Shown in pieces: positions 16,095 to 24,027 of a stretch of 26,895 bases of DNA (positions are counted from its first letter, which is position 1; every line of letters begins with the position of its first letter). A program made the translations under genes and the position numbers. Source of the stretch: HGM04593 sp045589695 (GTDB taxonomy: Bacteria; Bacteroidota; Bacteroidia; Bacteroidales; Bacteroidaceae); the NCBI GenBank assembly GCA_045589695.1, contig JAZNPP010000061.1, forward strand, positions 1-26,895, read 5' to 3'. Under the pieces are notes generated by a model that ran no database searches, was not told the DNA's origin, and worked only from the letters and a program-made list of their open reading frames with translations.

Positions 16095-17933
16095 TTAAAT
16101 ACCCAACTTGCTGTTCAGCTCTTTCAATGTATCGAGTACGTTCACTCTAACATGAATGAAATTCTCTATTCCTGCCTTTTGCAGTTCTGGCATGCATGCC
16201 GGCGCACCTGCGACTATGAATATCGCTTTGCCGCCTATCGCTTGGAACGCAGGTATTGCATATTCTGCGTATTCATCGTCGCTTGAACAAATAACCACAA
16301 TGTCTGCTTTTGCCTCAAGCGCTGCGGCAACGCCCTCTTCAACGCTCTTGAAGCCGAGGTTGTCGATAACCTCATAGCCTGCCGTTGCAAGGAAATTGCA
16401 TGAGAACTGGGCTCTTGCCTGTCTCATGGCAAGGTTACCGATGGTGAGCATGAAAGCCTTCGGGCGGCGTCCGCTCTCCTCAGTGGCAATGCGCAGCCTC
16501 TCGAATTCTTCGCCCAGGCGTCTTATATTCAATGTGACCTTTTCGGGGTCGTGACAGCCGCAGCCGCAGTTGCATCCTGCCGGCAACGGACGCTTGCCCT
16601 CTGTCGTTTCGCTGAAGTTTGGATACTGGTTAGTGCCGAGCAGTATCTCCTTGCGCTTTGCAAGGGCTGTGCGGCGGCTCTCTCCTGTAGCCTCAATGTC
16701 GGCCTGCACCTTGCCATCCTTGACTGCCTTGTGGAAGCCGCCGTCTTTCTCAACGGCAAGGAACTTTCTCCAAGCCTCGGCTGCGATGGATGCCGTAAGG
16801 CTCTCGATGTAATATGAGCCTCCGGCTGGGTCGGCAACCTTGTCGAGGTGGCTTTCGTGCTTGAGTATGAGCTGCTGGTTCTTCGCTATGCGCTGAGCGA
16901 AGTCGGTAGGTTTCTCATAAGCGGCGTCGTACGGCGTTACGGCGATCGATTCTATGCCTGCGATAGCGGCGCTCATGGCCTCGGTCTGTGTTCTCAGCAT
17001 GTTTGCATAAGGGTCGAATACCGTTAGGTTGAACTCCGACGTCTCCGCATGGATTATCATCTTGCAGGCACACTTGCATTTAGGCCCGTATTGCTCCACA
17101 ATCTTCGCCCACAGCATGCGTGCTGCACGGAACTTCGCAATCTCCATAAAGAAGTTGCTTGAGATTCCCATATTGAACTTTATGTTCTTCGCTACGGTGT
17201 CGGCCGGTATTCCGGCCTCTGTCGCCACGTTCATGTATTCGTTGCCCCATGCAAGCGCATAACCTAACTCTTGGGCTATATATGCTCCCGCATTGTTCAG
17301 TTTGCAACTGTTTACTGCGATGCATCGGAACTTTGGCATTGCCGATGTCGCTTCTACCAACGCCTTTATCACTTCGGTGTAGTTCTCGATAACCTTTCCG
17401 GCAAGCAGTTCTTTCGCTATCGGGTCATACTCTACCGAGCCTCTTATGTTCGCAAGGTCAAAACCTCTTTGCCTGTAATATTCGGCAAGCAGGGAGGTGA
17501 ACTCCACAACCTTGCCTACGCATACGTTGAAGTTCAATTCAATTTTCTCAGCGTCAATGCCTGCGAGCAATGCAGGGATGTACTCTGGCGTTACAAGTTT
17601 GCCTTTTACTTTGAATGATATTGAATCGACTCCCTCTGCAATCATCTTCTTCGCCCTTGCGTTAGCCTCGTTAGCATCGGGTATGTTTATATTCTGACGT
17701 ACGAGCCACTCGTTGCTCGCTCTGTTTCCTCTTGTGAACGGGTACTCTCCGGGCTTCTCCTTGCCGCATCCTTCTGGAAGGTCCTCCTTGCGGTAGAAAG
17801 GATTGACATTGAAGCCCTCCGCAGTTCTCCAAATCATTTTCTTGTCATAGTCGGCACCCTTGAGGTCCTCAATGATTTTCTCTTTCCAGGCTTCGGACGT
17901 TACCGGCCGGAATTCATTGAAAAGCTTTTCCAT
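16095..17933 (-). CDS. mutA: Methylmalonyl-CoA mutase, small subunit
   Basis: MutA is the non-catalytic partner of MutB. I chose the ATG at 17933 (MEKLFNEFRPV), giving 612 residues. This matches the family start, and a promoter at 17993-18023 would make the longer ATG at 17984 nearly leaderless. A barrel domain (RTAEGFNVNPFYR, HAETSEFNLTVFDPYANMLR) is followed by a degenerate cobalamin-like domain. There MLTIGNLAMRQARAQF replaces the DxHxxG region, so no cobalt-binding His is present, as is usual in MutA. Between the domains is a Cys-rich linker, CNCGCGCH at residues 454-461, discussed as a finding. A small hairpin (ACGGCA-n3-TGCCGT) lies in the leader, which is too short for a cobalamin riboswitch. 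Confidence 0.95.
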   Translation of the reverse strand: MEKLFNEFRPVTSEAWKEKIIEDLKGADYDKKMIWRTAEGFNVNPFYRKEDLPEGCGKEKPGEYPFTRGNRASNEWLVRQNINIPDANEANARAKKMIAEGVDSISFKVKGKLVTPEYIPALLAGIDAEKIELNFNVCVGKVVEFTSLLAEYYRQRGFDLANIRGSVEYDPIAKELLAGKVIENYTEVIKALVEATSAMPKFRCIAVNSCKLNNAGAYIAQELGYALAWGNEYMNVATEAGIPADTVAKNIKFNMGISSNFFMEIAKFRAARMLWAKIVEQYGPKCKCACKMIIHAETSEFNLTVFDPYANMLRTQTEAMSAAIAGIESIAVTPYDAAYEKPTDFAQRIAKNQQLILKHESHLDKVADPAGGSYYIESLTASIAAEAWRKFLAVEKDGGFHKAVKDGKVQADIEATGESRRTALAKRKEILLGTNQYPNFSETTEGKRPLPAGCNCGCGCHDPEKVTLNIRRLGEEFERLRIATEESGRRPKAFMLTIGNLAMRQARAQFSCNFLATAGYEVIDNLGFKSVEEGVAAALEAKADIVVICSSDDEYAEYAIPAFQAIGGKAIFIVAGAPACMPELQKAGIENFIHVRVNVLDTLKELNSKLGI

Positions 17934-17992
17934 TTTTACTGAAATTATTTCGTTATACAACGGCATGCTGCCGTCAGATACCATATTAATAG

Positions 17993-18023
17993 CAAACTTA
18001 CATAATTAAATCATTATAGCAAT
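17993..18023 (-). promoter_or_regulatory. Promoter of the mutAB-topB transcript
   Basis: On the minus strand ATTG (18020-18023), a 19-nt spacer and TAAGTTTG (17993-18000) match the -33/-7 consensus, with the -7 exact. Transcription should start near 17986, giving about 53 nt of leader before the chosen mutA ATG. Confidence 0.55.
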
Positions 18024-18059
18024 CAAAAAGATGTTTTTTTCTGTTCTCATATAGCTTGT

Positions 18060-20108
18060 TTATTTACATTCAATTTCAATTTCGTCCGTGAACAGCCAGC
18101 CGCCTTGTTTGCCGCATGTAGCCTTATAGCGTATGTAGCGCGCCTTCTCGGTCTTTTCGGCTCTCCAGCCGTAGTTCTTGAACGACAGTTCTTCATCTCT
18201 TATCACTTTATGTTCTATAACGGCAACCTCTCTGAAAGCGGTGCTGTCGCTTGACAAAGATATTCTCACCTCGGCAGGCATCCATACGTCGGGTATGCAC
18301 ATCTGCATAAAGTCGGCGTGAACAGCTGTGATGTCCATCTCTTCGCCGAGATCTATCGTGACGTCTACGCCGCCTTTGATGAAGCCTTGCCATTTAAGGT
18401 CGGTGTATGTCCAGCCGCCATGTATTCCGTCAATAAGAGCCTTGTCGCCGCCAGCGTTGTACTTTTCGTTGTAGGGACTGCTCTCGGCATAATATATCTC
18501 TTTGCCTTTTGCGCAATTGTTTGTCGGTGAAAGCGCCTCTTTACGTTGTCCGTACTCGTTTTTCAGGTCAAAGGCATTGTATCCCTTAGCGAGAAGTCCG
18601 TTCACGGCGTTCACGGCACGATCGCGGAACTCGCTGTAATTACGTTCCTGCGGGTTTCTCCAGCCAATCTCCGCAATAGCGAGAATGCGGGGGTAAATCA
18701 TATACTCTGCCATCTCTTCGGTAGGTATGTACTCGGCCCACAGGTTGCCTTGAACACCGTATATAAGCTTCGCTTTCTCTTCGTCGAGCCCTTCGGCAGG
18801 ATTGTATGAATAAACTTTCTCAAGCGGCATGTATGGCCCGAACGCCATCGGCTGCGTGTGCGGAGCGTCCTGGTATGAATCGAGGTAACAATATCCGCCC
18901 GGGGTCATTATAGCCTTTTGACCGCTGTTCACCGCTGCCAGGCCGCCCTCTGTTCCTCGCCACGACATTACAGTGGCGTTGGGGGCGAGTCCTCCGTCGA
19001 GTATCTCGTCCCAGCCGATAATCTGCCGTCCTTTGCTGTTGAGAAATTTTTCCATGCGATGTATAAGGTAGCTCTGCAGTTCGTTCACGTCTTTAAGTCC
19101 CTCTTCTTTCATTCGTTTCTGGCAAAGAGGGCAGTGCGGCCACGACGCTTTGCCAGCCTCGTCGCCTCCGATATGGATGTATTCCGAGGGAAATAGCTCC
19201 ATAACTTCGGTCAGCACGTTCTCAAGGAATTCGTATGTCTTCTCATTGCCTATGCAAAAATCGGCCTGTTTGTACGGCTCATGCGTGCATGATAGTTCGG
19301 GGTAGGCTGTAAGTACCTCTTCGCTGTGCGCCGGCATCTCAATTTCTGGTATCACGGTCACGTAACGTTCCTGGGCGTACTTTACAATCTCGCGGATATC
19401 GGCTTGAGTGTAATAGCCGCCGAATGCGTTCTCGCTTCCCTCTTCGGCATAAAGACGGTCGCCGAACCACCAATCCTTCCACAATCGCTTGCTGCGCCAT
19501 GCGGCGAACTCTGTCAAGCGAGGGTACTTTTTTATCTCTATCCTCCAGCCGGCCGCATCGGTCAGGTGCAGGTGCAGGCGGTTCATCTTGAAGTGTGAAA
19601 TGGCGTCAATTTGCTTTTTGACGAACTCCTTGTCAAAGAAGTGCCGGCTTACGTCAAGCATCACTCCTCGATAGGCGAATTCGGGTTCGTCAGTGATTGT
19701 TCCGCATGGGATGTTGCCTTCTTTGTCGGCAAGCTGCAGAAGGCTCTGCACTCCGTAGAAGAGTCCGGCACCGCTCGTGGCAGTTATGGTAATCTTTTTG
19801 TCCGTTATCTCAGCCTTGTAGCCTTCGGGCGAAGATATATCGTCTATCTTCTCCGCAATACTCAGAACAATGCTGTTCGCACAATTTTTGTTGTTGTTTT
19901 TTGTGAGCTTAGAAACAGCTTCGGCAAGAATTTTCTTCTCCTTGTCGTTTGCCTCAATTATCACTTCGGTGTTTGCGCCGGCTTTGAAACTGCCGTTTTC
20001 AAGCTGGCGGCTTTTCGGCATTGGCAGCATTTCGTTGCAAGTTGTGGCATTATTGGCGCAACCTGCCATGAACAGTACAACAAGAAGGGCTAAAGCAATA
20101 GATTTCAT
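18060..20108 (-). CDS. Beta-N-acetylhexosaminidase, GH20, lipoprotein
   Basis: This 682-residue enzyme should release terminal N-acetylglucosamine or N-acetylgalactosamine from glycans such as mucins or host glycoproteins. A signal peptide ends FMAGC, making C17 the lipidated residue, so it is exported to the outer or periplasmic face. Residues about 25-145 are the GH20b-type N-terminal domain. The catalytic barrel follows, with FDKEFVKKQIDAISHFKMNR and the catalytic pair D316-E317 in IHIGGDEAGKASW. Residues about 545-680 resemble an F5/8 discoidin-like carbohydrate-binding domain (IDGIHGGWTYTDLKWQGF). Only a weak TATCTTCG (20138-20145) resembles a -7 upstream, and no -33 accompanies it. The gene is single, not in a PUL with SusC/SusD genes in this window. 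Confidence 0.93.
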   Translation of the reverse strand: MKSIALALLVVLFMAGCANNATTCNEMLPMPKSRQLENGSFKAGANTEVIIEANDKEKKILAEAVSKLTKNNNKNCANSIVLSIAEKIDDISSPEGYKAEITDKKITITATSGAGLFYGVQSLLQLADKEGNIPCGTITDEPEFAYRGVMLDVSRHFFDKEFVKKQIDAISHFKMNRLHLHLTDAAGWRIEIKKYPRLTEFAAWRSKRLWKDWWFGDRLYAEEGSENAFGGYYTQADIREIVKYAQERYVTVIPEIEMPAHSEEVLTAYPELSCTHEPYKQADFCIGNEKTYEFLENVLTEVMELFPSEYIHIGGDEAGKASWPHCPLCQKRMKEEGLKDVNELQSYLIHRMEKFLNSKGRQIIGWDEILDGGLAPNATVMSWRGTEGGLAAVNSGQKAIMTPGGYCYLDSYQDAPHTQPMAFGPYMPLEKVYSYNPAEGLDEEKAKLIYGVQGNLWAEYIPTEEMAEYMIYPRILAIAEIGWRNPQERNYSEFRDRAVNAVNGLLAKGYNAFDLKNEYGQRKEALSPTNNCAKGKEIYYAESSPYNEKYNAGGDKALIDGIHGGWTYTDLKWQGFIKGGVDVTIDLGEEMDITAVHADFMQMCIPDVWMPAEVRISLSSDSTAFREVAVIEHKVIRDEELSFKNYGWRAEKTEKARYIRYKATCGKQGGWLFTDEIEIECK

Positions 20109-20303
20109 CAGTTATCGCAATTTCCGTTATTATAGGGCGAAGATATAAATAAATATTAATGATTAACCGTTTATTATTGAAAAAGGTAAAATATGACTAA
20201 AATGCAGATTGACATTCCTTATCTGTTATTTCGGCAAAAGATTTTAGTGTCATAGCGGTAATGCCGGCATGCTGTACCATTATGTAAATTGGTTTGGATA
20301 GAT

Positions 20304-20348
20304 ATTATAAAAGCGGCATGTTTCCAAGAAACATGCCGCTTTTATAAT
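20304..20348. terminator. Strong bidirectional intrinsic terminator
   Basis: A 21-bp perfect stem with a 3-nt loop has a GC-rich core (GCGGCATG) followed on both strands by CTTTTATAAT, so both directions end in a U-rich tail. It abuts the stop codon of the acyl-ACP thioesterase (20349-20351) and ends the four-gene operon from the right. The 195 bp between it and the GH20 start contain no gene. Confidence 0.88.
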
Positions 20349-21086
20349 TTAGAATACCATCTTTACACTGAAGTTCTGCTTGTCATCGACCTTGCCGGTA
20401 ATGTAATATACAAGGCCTTCGTCGCTCTCTTCACGCACTCTGTAAATCTTCACTACGTCGTTTGGCATAACCTCCGCATCGTAGTTTATGAGAAGTTCCT
20501 TCAGAGGTCTTTCCTTTACTATGTCAGTGCCTACGGCGTCAATAGCCCAAACAACATATTTAACATTGTTCACATGACCCATGGCGTCAATCTCCGACCA
20601 TGTTACCGGGTGCTTGCGTACAAGCTCAGGCTCAATGTCCACCGGTATGGTAACCTTGTCTGCAGGCTCTGCAATGGCATCCTCTTTTGTGCATTTGTCC
20701 TCGCTTGTCGCAAGCTCGTTGCTGCGTACGAGGCGGCGTGTGTTCATGTCAATAATGAGCCACGAGCTGGTAGCCTCGGCAAGGGTGTTGCCCTCTTCGT
20801 CGCTGAGTATGTAGTCACGAAGGTAGAAGAGTCGGGCTGTGCCTTTGTGCCATGTCTTTATATTCACGTTGTCACGCCATTTCGGGTAGTTCTTGAAACG
20901 GACATGTATGCGTGAGAGTACCCATGCGGTGTTGCTCTCTTTCATCTCGTCATATCCGAAACCGAGCGATGTGGCGTTTATGTTTGCGGCCTCCTGCATC
21001 ATGTCTAACATTGCTGTGGGCCGCATAATCTGGTTCGCGTCCGCTTCGTAGCAGGTGATGGTGTGGTATTCTGAATACGGTGCCAT
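20349..21086 (-). CDS. Acyl-ACP thioesterase (FatA/FatB-like)
   Basis: This 245-residue cytoplasmic enzyme should hydrolyse acyl-ACP and release free fatty acids at the end of chain elongation. It has two hot-dog halves. The first ends with SWLIIDMNTRRLVR, a family hallmark. The second contains SEIDAMGHVNNVKYVVWAID, where the Asp, His and Asn of the D...HVNN motif are the expected catalytic or structural residues. Length is normal for bacterial members (about 245-250). It is the last gene of the ABC-F/M13/metA operon, 16 bp after metA, and its stop adjoins the terminator hairpin. Why it is grouped with these genes is not evident. Confidence 0.9.
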   Translation of the reverse strand: MAPYSEYHTITCYEADANQIMRPTAMLDMMQEAANINATSLGFGYDEMKESNTAWVLSRIHVRFKNYPKWRDNVNIKTWHKGTARLFYLRDYILSDEEGNTLAEATSSWLIIDMNTRRLVRSNELATSEDKCTKEDAIAEPADKVTIPVDIEPELVRKHPVTWSEIDAMGHVNNVKYVVWAIDAVGTDIVKERPLKELLINYDAEVMPNDVVKIYRVREESDEGLVYYITGKVDDKQNFSVKMVF

Positions 21087-21102
21087 ATCTTGTTCTTTTA
21101 GA

Positions 21103-21978
21103 TTATTTGCAATAATGTCTCAGCCAGTTGCCGAACAGTTTTCTGGCAGTAGCCTGCCATCTGTTTACAGGCTCGTTGGCAGGGTTGTCGTCACGGTAGT
21201 AGTTGAGCGGCGGTTCAATGGGGAGACCCTTCGCCACGTCACGTTTATACTCTCCGTCAAGAGTGTAGAGGGCATACTCTGAGTGGCCTGTTATAAAGAA
21301 ATCCCTTGTACCTTTCTCCTGCATTATATATACTCCCGAAAGTTCCGATTCCGAAAGCAGGTCAAGCCTCTCTTCGGCCACGATATCCTCTCTGTGTAAT
21401 GCCGTGTGGCGGCTGTGAGGAACGTAGATAAGGCTCTCAATGCCGTCGAACAGCGGCAGTTCGGGTTTTGCTATGGTGTGCGGGAATATACCGAACATCT
21501 TTGCCGGCAGCAGGTATTTCTGAATTCCGAACTTGCGGTACACGCCGGCCTGTGCGGCCCAACAGATGAAGAGCGTCGATGTGACATTGTCTTTTGCCCA
21601 GTCGAATATCCCGCAAAGTTCGGGCCAGTAGGCGACCTCTTCGAACTCTATCTTTTCGATGGGCGCTCCTGTTATGATAAGCCCGTCGAAGCGGCGTTCC
21701 CTTATGCTGTTGAACGATGTATAGTATCGCTCCATGTGTTCGGGCGTCGCATGCTTGGGCGTGTGGGTATCGAGTTTGAGCAATGTCAGTTCAATCTCTT
21801 CGTCCGACGACGCGAGCAGGCGTATGAAGTCGGCCTCTGTCGTCTCTTTCATCGGCATGATGTTCAGCAACGCTATTTGCAATGTCTTCGGGGAGTTTTT
21901 TTCAAGAATGTCAATCTTCACTCCCTCGTCAATGACATGTTGCAGTGCCGGCAGCCCGGCAGGTACTTTTATCGGCAT
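21103..21978 (-). CDS. metA: Homoserine O-acyltransferase MetA, predicted to use acetyl-CoA
   Basis: This enzyme acylates homoserine at the start of methionine synthesis. The 291 residues begin MPIKVPAGLPA, typical of the MetA family. The catalytic triad is visible as C139 (LFICWAAQAG) and H232 with E234 (TGHSEY), where the usual Pro of GHPEY is Ser. In the segment TGAPIEKIEF, residue E108 aligns with E. coli Gly111. That position is known to set donor choice: Glu is found in acetyl-CoA enzymes and Gly in succinyl-CoA enzymes. The product is therefore predicted to be O-acetylhomoserine. It follows the M13 peptidase gene by 21 bp and precedes the thioesterase by 16 bp. Confidence 0.93.
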   Translation of the reverse strand: MPIKVPAGLPALQHVIDEGVKIDILEKNSPKTLQIALLNIMPMKETTEADFIRLLASSDEEIELTLLKLDTHTPKHATPEHMERYYTSFNSIRERRFDGLIITGAPIEKIEFEEVAYWPELCGIFDWAKDNVTSTLFICWAAQAGVYRKFGIQKYLLPAKMFGIFPHTIAKPELPLFDGIESLIYVPHSRHTALHREDIVAEERLDLLSESELSGVYIMQEKGTRDFFITGHSEYALYTLDGEYKRDVAKGLPIEPPLNYYRDDNPANEPVNRWQATARKLFGNWLRHYCK

Positions 21979-21999
21979 TGTAATATCATGTTTCTGTTG

Positions 22000-24027
22000 T
22001 TACCAAATTCTAAGACGCTCCTCAACGGGCACGAACAGCGGGTCTTTCTCTGTTATTCCGAATGCCGTGTACCAGTCGTCGATGTGCGGCAGGGTGCCGT
22101 TCACTCTCCAGCGTGACAGCGAGTGCGGGTCGCTCTTAGTGAGGTTGCGTATCTCTTCGTCACGAATGTTGCCCGCCCACACGTTCGAGTATGAGAGATA
22201 GAATCTCTGTTCGGGCGTGAAGCCGTCCTTGACAGGCAACGGGTTCTCCTTTGTGGCGTTCTTGAATGCCTGCATGGCTATCGTGAGACCTCCGTGGTCG
22301 GCGATGTTCTCCCCTACGGTAAGTTTGCCGTTGGCGTTGAGGCCCGGCAGCACCTCGATTTTGTCAAAGAAGTCAATGATGACCTGAGTGCGTTCGTTGA
22401 AGCTCTTCGCATCGGCCTCGGTCCACCAATTGGCGAAATTTCCGTCTTTGTCGAATTGTCGTCCCTGGTCATCGAAGCCGTGCGTCATCTCATGCCCGAT
22501 AACCACTCCTATAGCGCCGTAATTGAATGCGTCGTCTTCGTTCATGTCAAAGAACGGGTATTGCAGAATGCCTGCCGGGAAACAAATCTCGTTTGTCGTC
22601 GGATTGTAGTACGCATTGACGGTCTGCGGAGTCATGTGCCACTCGTCACGGTCTACGGGCTTGCCCCATTTCTCTTCGACATGCTTGTCCCAGCTGAACT
22701 CTGCCATTTTTCTGCAATTGTCGGGATAGCTGAGCGACGGGTCTATGGTCAGCTTGCTGTAATCCTCCCACTTGTCGGGGTAGCCGATTTTTACTGTAAA
22801 GGTGTTCAGTTTCTCATGCGCGGCTCTTTTTGTCTCGTCGCTCATCCATTCCTGTGCGTCGATACGCTCGCCAAGAGCGACCTGCAAGTTCTTTACAAGC
22901 TGTGTCATACGCTCTTTTGCTGCCGGCGGAAAATGTTTTTCCACATAAAGTTCGCCTATGATGTCGCCCAAAGCTCCGTTCACCGCCTCCAACGCCCTCT
23001 TCCAGCGTGGCTGCTGTGCTTTTTTGCCGCTAAGCGCCGTGCCGTAGAAAGCGAATGTCTCGGCCTCAATGTCATCGCTCAGTTCGTTTGATGTAGAGCG
23101 TATGACTTTCCATTGCAGGAAGGCCTGCAACTCGTCCAAAGGAGCTGTCTCAATTATAGCGGCAGCCTCTTTTATAGCTTCGGGATGAGCGAGGTTTATC
23201 TCCTCGATACCGTCGATGCCGAGCGTGCTGTAGTATGTGTCCCAATCAAAGCCGGGAATCTCTCTCTTCAGCTCCTCATAGCTCATCTTGTGGTAGCTGT
23301 TGAGCGGGTTGCGGCGTTCCACGCGTGAAAGGTGCTTGGCTGCTATGCGTGTCTCAATCTTCATCACCTTTTCCATTCTTTCGGTTGCCTCCTGCTCTGT
23401 AAAGCCATGCAGTTTGAACATGTTCGTTACATACTGGCGGAATTTCGAACGTATATTTTCCGACGCCTCGTCATTATCGCTGTAATACTCCTTTTCGGGG
23501 AGTGACAATCCGCCCTGATATATTCCTAACTGGTTTTTATCGCTGTTCATTATGTCGGTGCCAATGCCTGTGCCGAAGAAGCCGCCTATGCCGCTGCGGT
23601 AGTTTTTTGCGAGCAGCTTCGTTATTTCGCTTCTCTCGCCTATTGAGGCTATCTCGTCCAGAAGCGGTTTTACTGGCGATGCTCCTAAGCCGTTGCGGCG
23701 TGTGCTGTCCATTACCATATTGTAGAGGTCGCCCACTTTCTGAGCGTTGCTGCCTCGCTCGCTCTTCTTTTCGGCCTGTTCAAGGACAAGTTCCTTAAGC
23801 TGTTCACGGTTGTTCTCGCGCAGAGCGTCGAACTGTCCGTATCGCGCGTACTCGTCGGTCAGGGGGTTGGCTTTTCTCCAGTTTCCGGTGGCATATTCAA
23901 AAAAATCCGTTCCCGGCGATTGGGTGATATCCATGTTTGCTATAATTCTCGATTCCATCTTGTTCTCTTTCGTTGTGCATGCTCCCATCGTTGCGGCAAG
24001 AGCTATGCAGATAATACTTCTTTTCAT
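22000..24027 (-). CDS. M13 family zinc endopeptidase (neprilysin/PepO-like), lipoprotein
   Basis: This 675-residue exported metallopeptidase should cleave short peptides on the amino side of hydrophobic residues, as M13 enzymes do. A signal peptide ends TMGAC, so C17 is likely lipidated and the enzyme is anchored in the envelope. Zinc ligands are H512 and H516 in VIGHEMTHGFDD, with E513 as the catalytic base, and E573 in GENIADHGGL. NAYYNPTTNEICFPAGIL, the other M13 hallmark, lies upstream. The large helical N-terminal region is normal for the family. The start ATG overlaps the ABC-F stop by 4 bp (ATGA), suggesting translational coupling. The homologue in Porphyromonas is PepO; the substrate here is unknown. 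Confidence 0.93.
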   Translation of the reverse strand: MKRSIICIALAATMGACTTKENKMESRIIANMDITQSPGTDFFEYATGNWRKANPLTDEYARYGQFDALRENNREQLKELVLEQAEKKSERGSNAQKVGDLYNMVMDSTRRNGLGASPVKPLLDEIASIGERSEITKLLAKNYRSGIGGFFGTGIGTDIMNSDKNQLGIYQGGLSLPEKEYYSDNDEASENIRSKFRQYVTNMFKLHGFTEQEATERMEKVMKIETRIAAKHLSRVERRNPLNSYHKMSYEELKREIPGFDWDTYYSTLGIDGIEEINLAHPEAIKEAAAIIETAPLDELQAFLQWKVIRSTSNELSDDIEAETFAFYGTALSGKKAQQPRWKRALEAVNGALGDIIGELYVEKHFPPAAKERMTQLVKNLQVALGERIDAQEWMSDETKRAAHEKLNTFTVKIGYPDKWEDYSKLTIDPSLSYPDNCRKMAEFSWDKHVEEKWGKPVDRDEWHMTPQTVNAYYNPTTNEICFPAGILQYPFFDMNEDDAFNYGAIGVVIGHEMTHGFDDQGRQFDKDGNFANWWTEADAKSFNERTQVIIDFFDKIEVLPGLNANGKLTVGENIADHGGLTIAMQAFKNATKENPLPVKDGFTPEQRFYLSYSNVWAGNIRDEEIRNLTKSDPHSLSRWRVNGTLPHIDDWYTAFGITEKDPLFVPVEERLRIW

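Noticed and set aside
17934..17992. Possible cobalamin riboswitch before the B12-dependent mutase
   Set aside because: The predicted leader is about 53 nt with one 6-bp hairpin, much too short for the roughly 200-nt cobalamin riboswitch.
20261..20270. Palindrome ATGCCGGCAT in the GH20 upstream gap
   Set aside because: A 10-bp palindrome is common by chance and has no promoter beside it.
22294..23091. 265-codon open frame on the plus strand opposite the M13 peptidase
   Set aside because: It overlaps a gene with clear zinc motifs on the other strand and shows no motif of its own.
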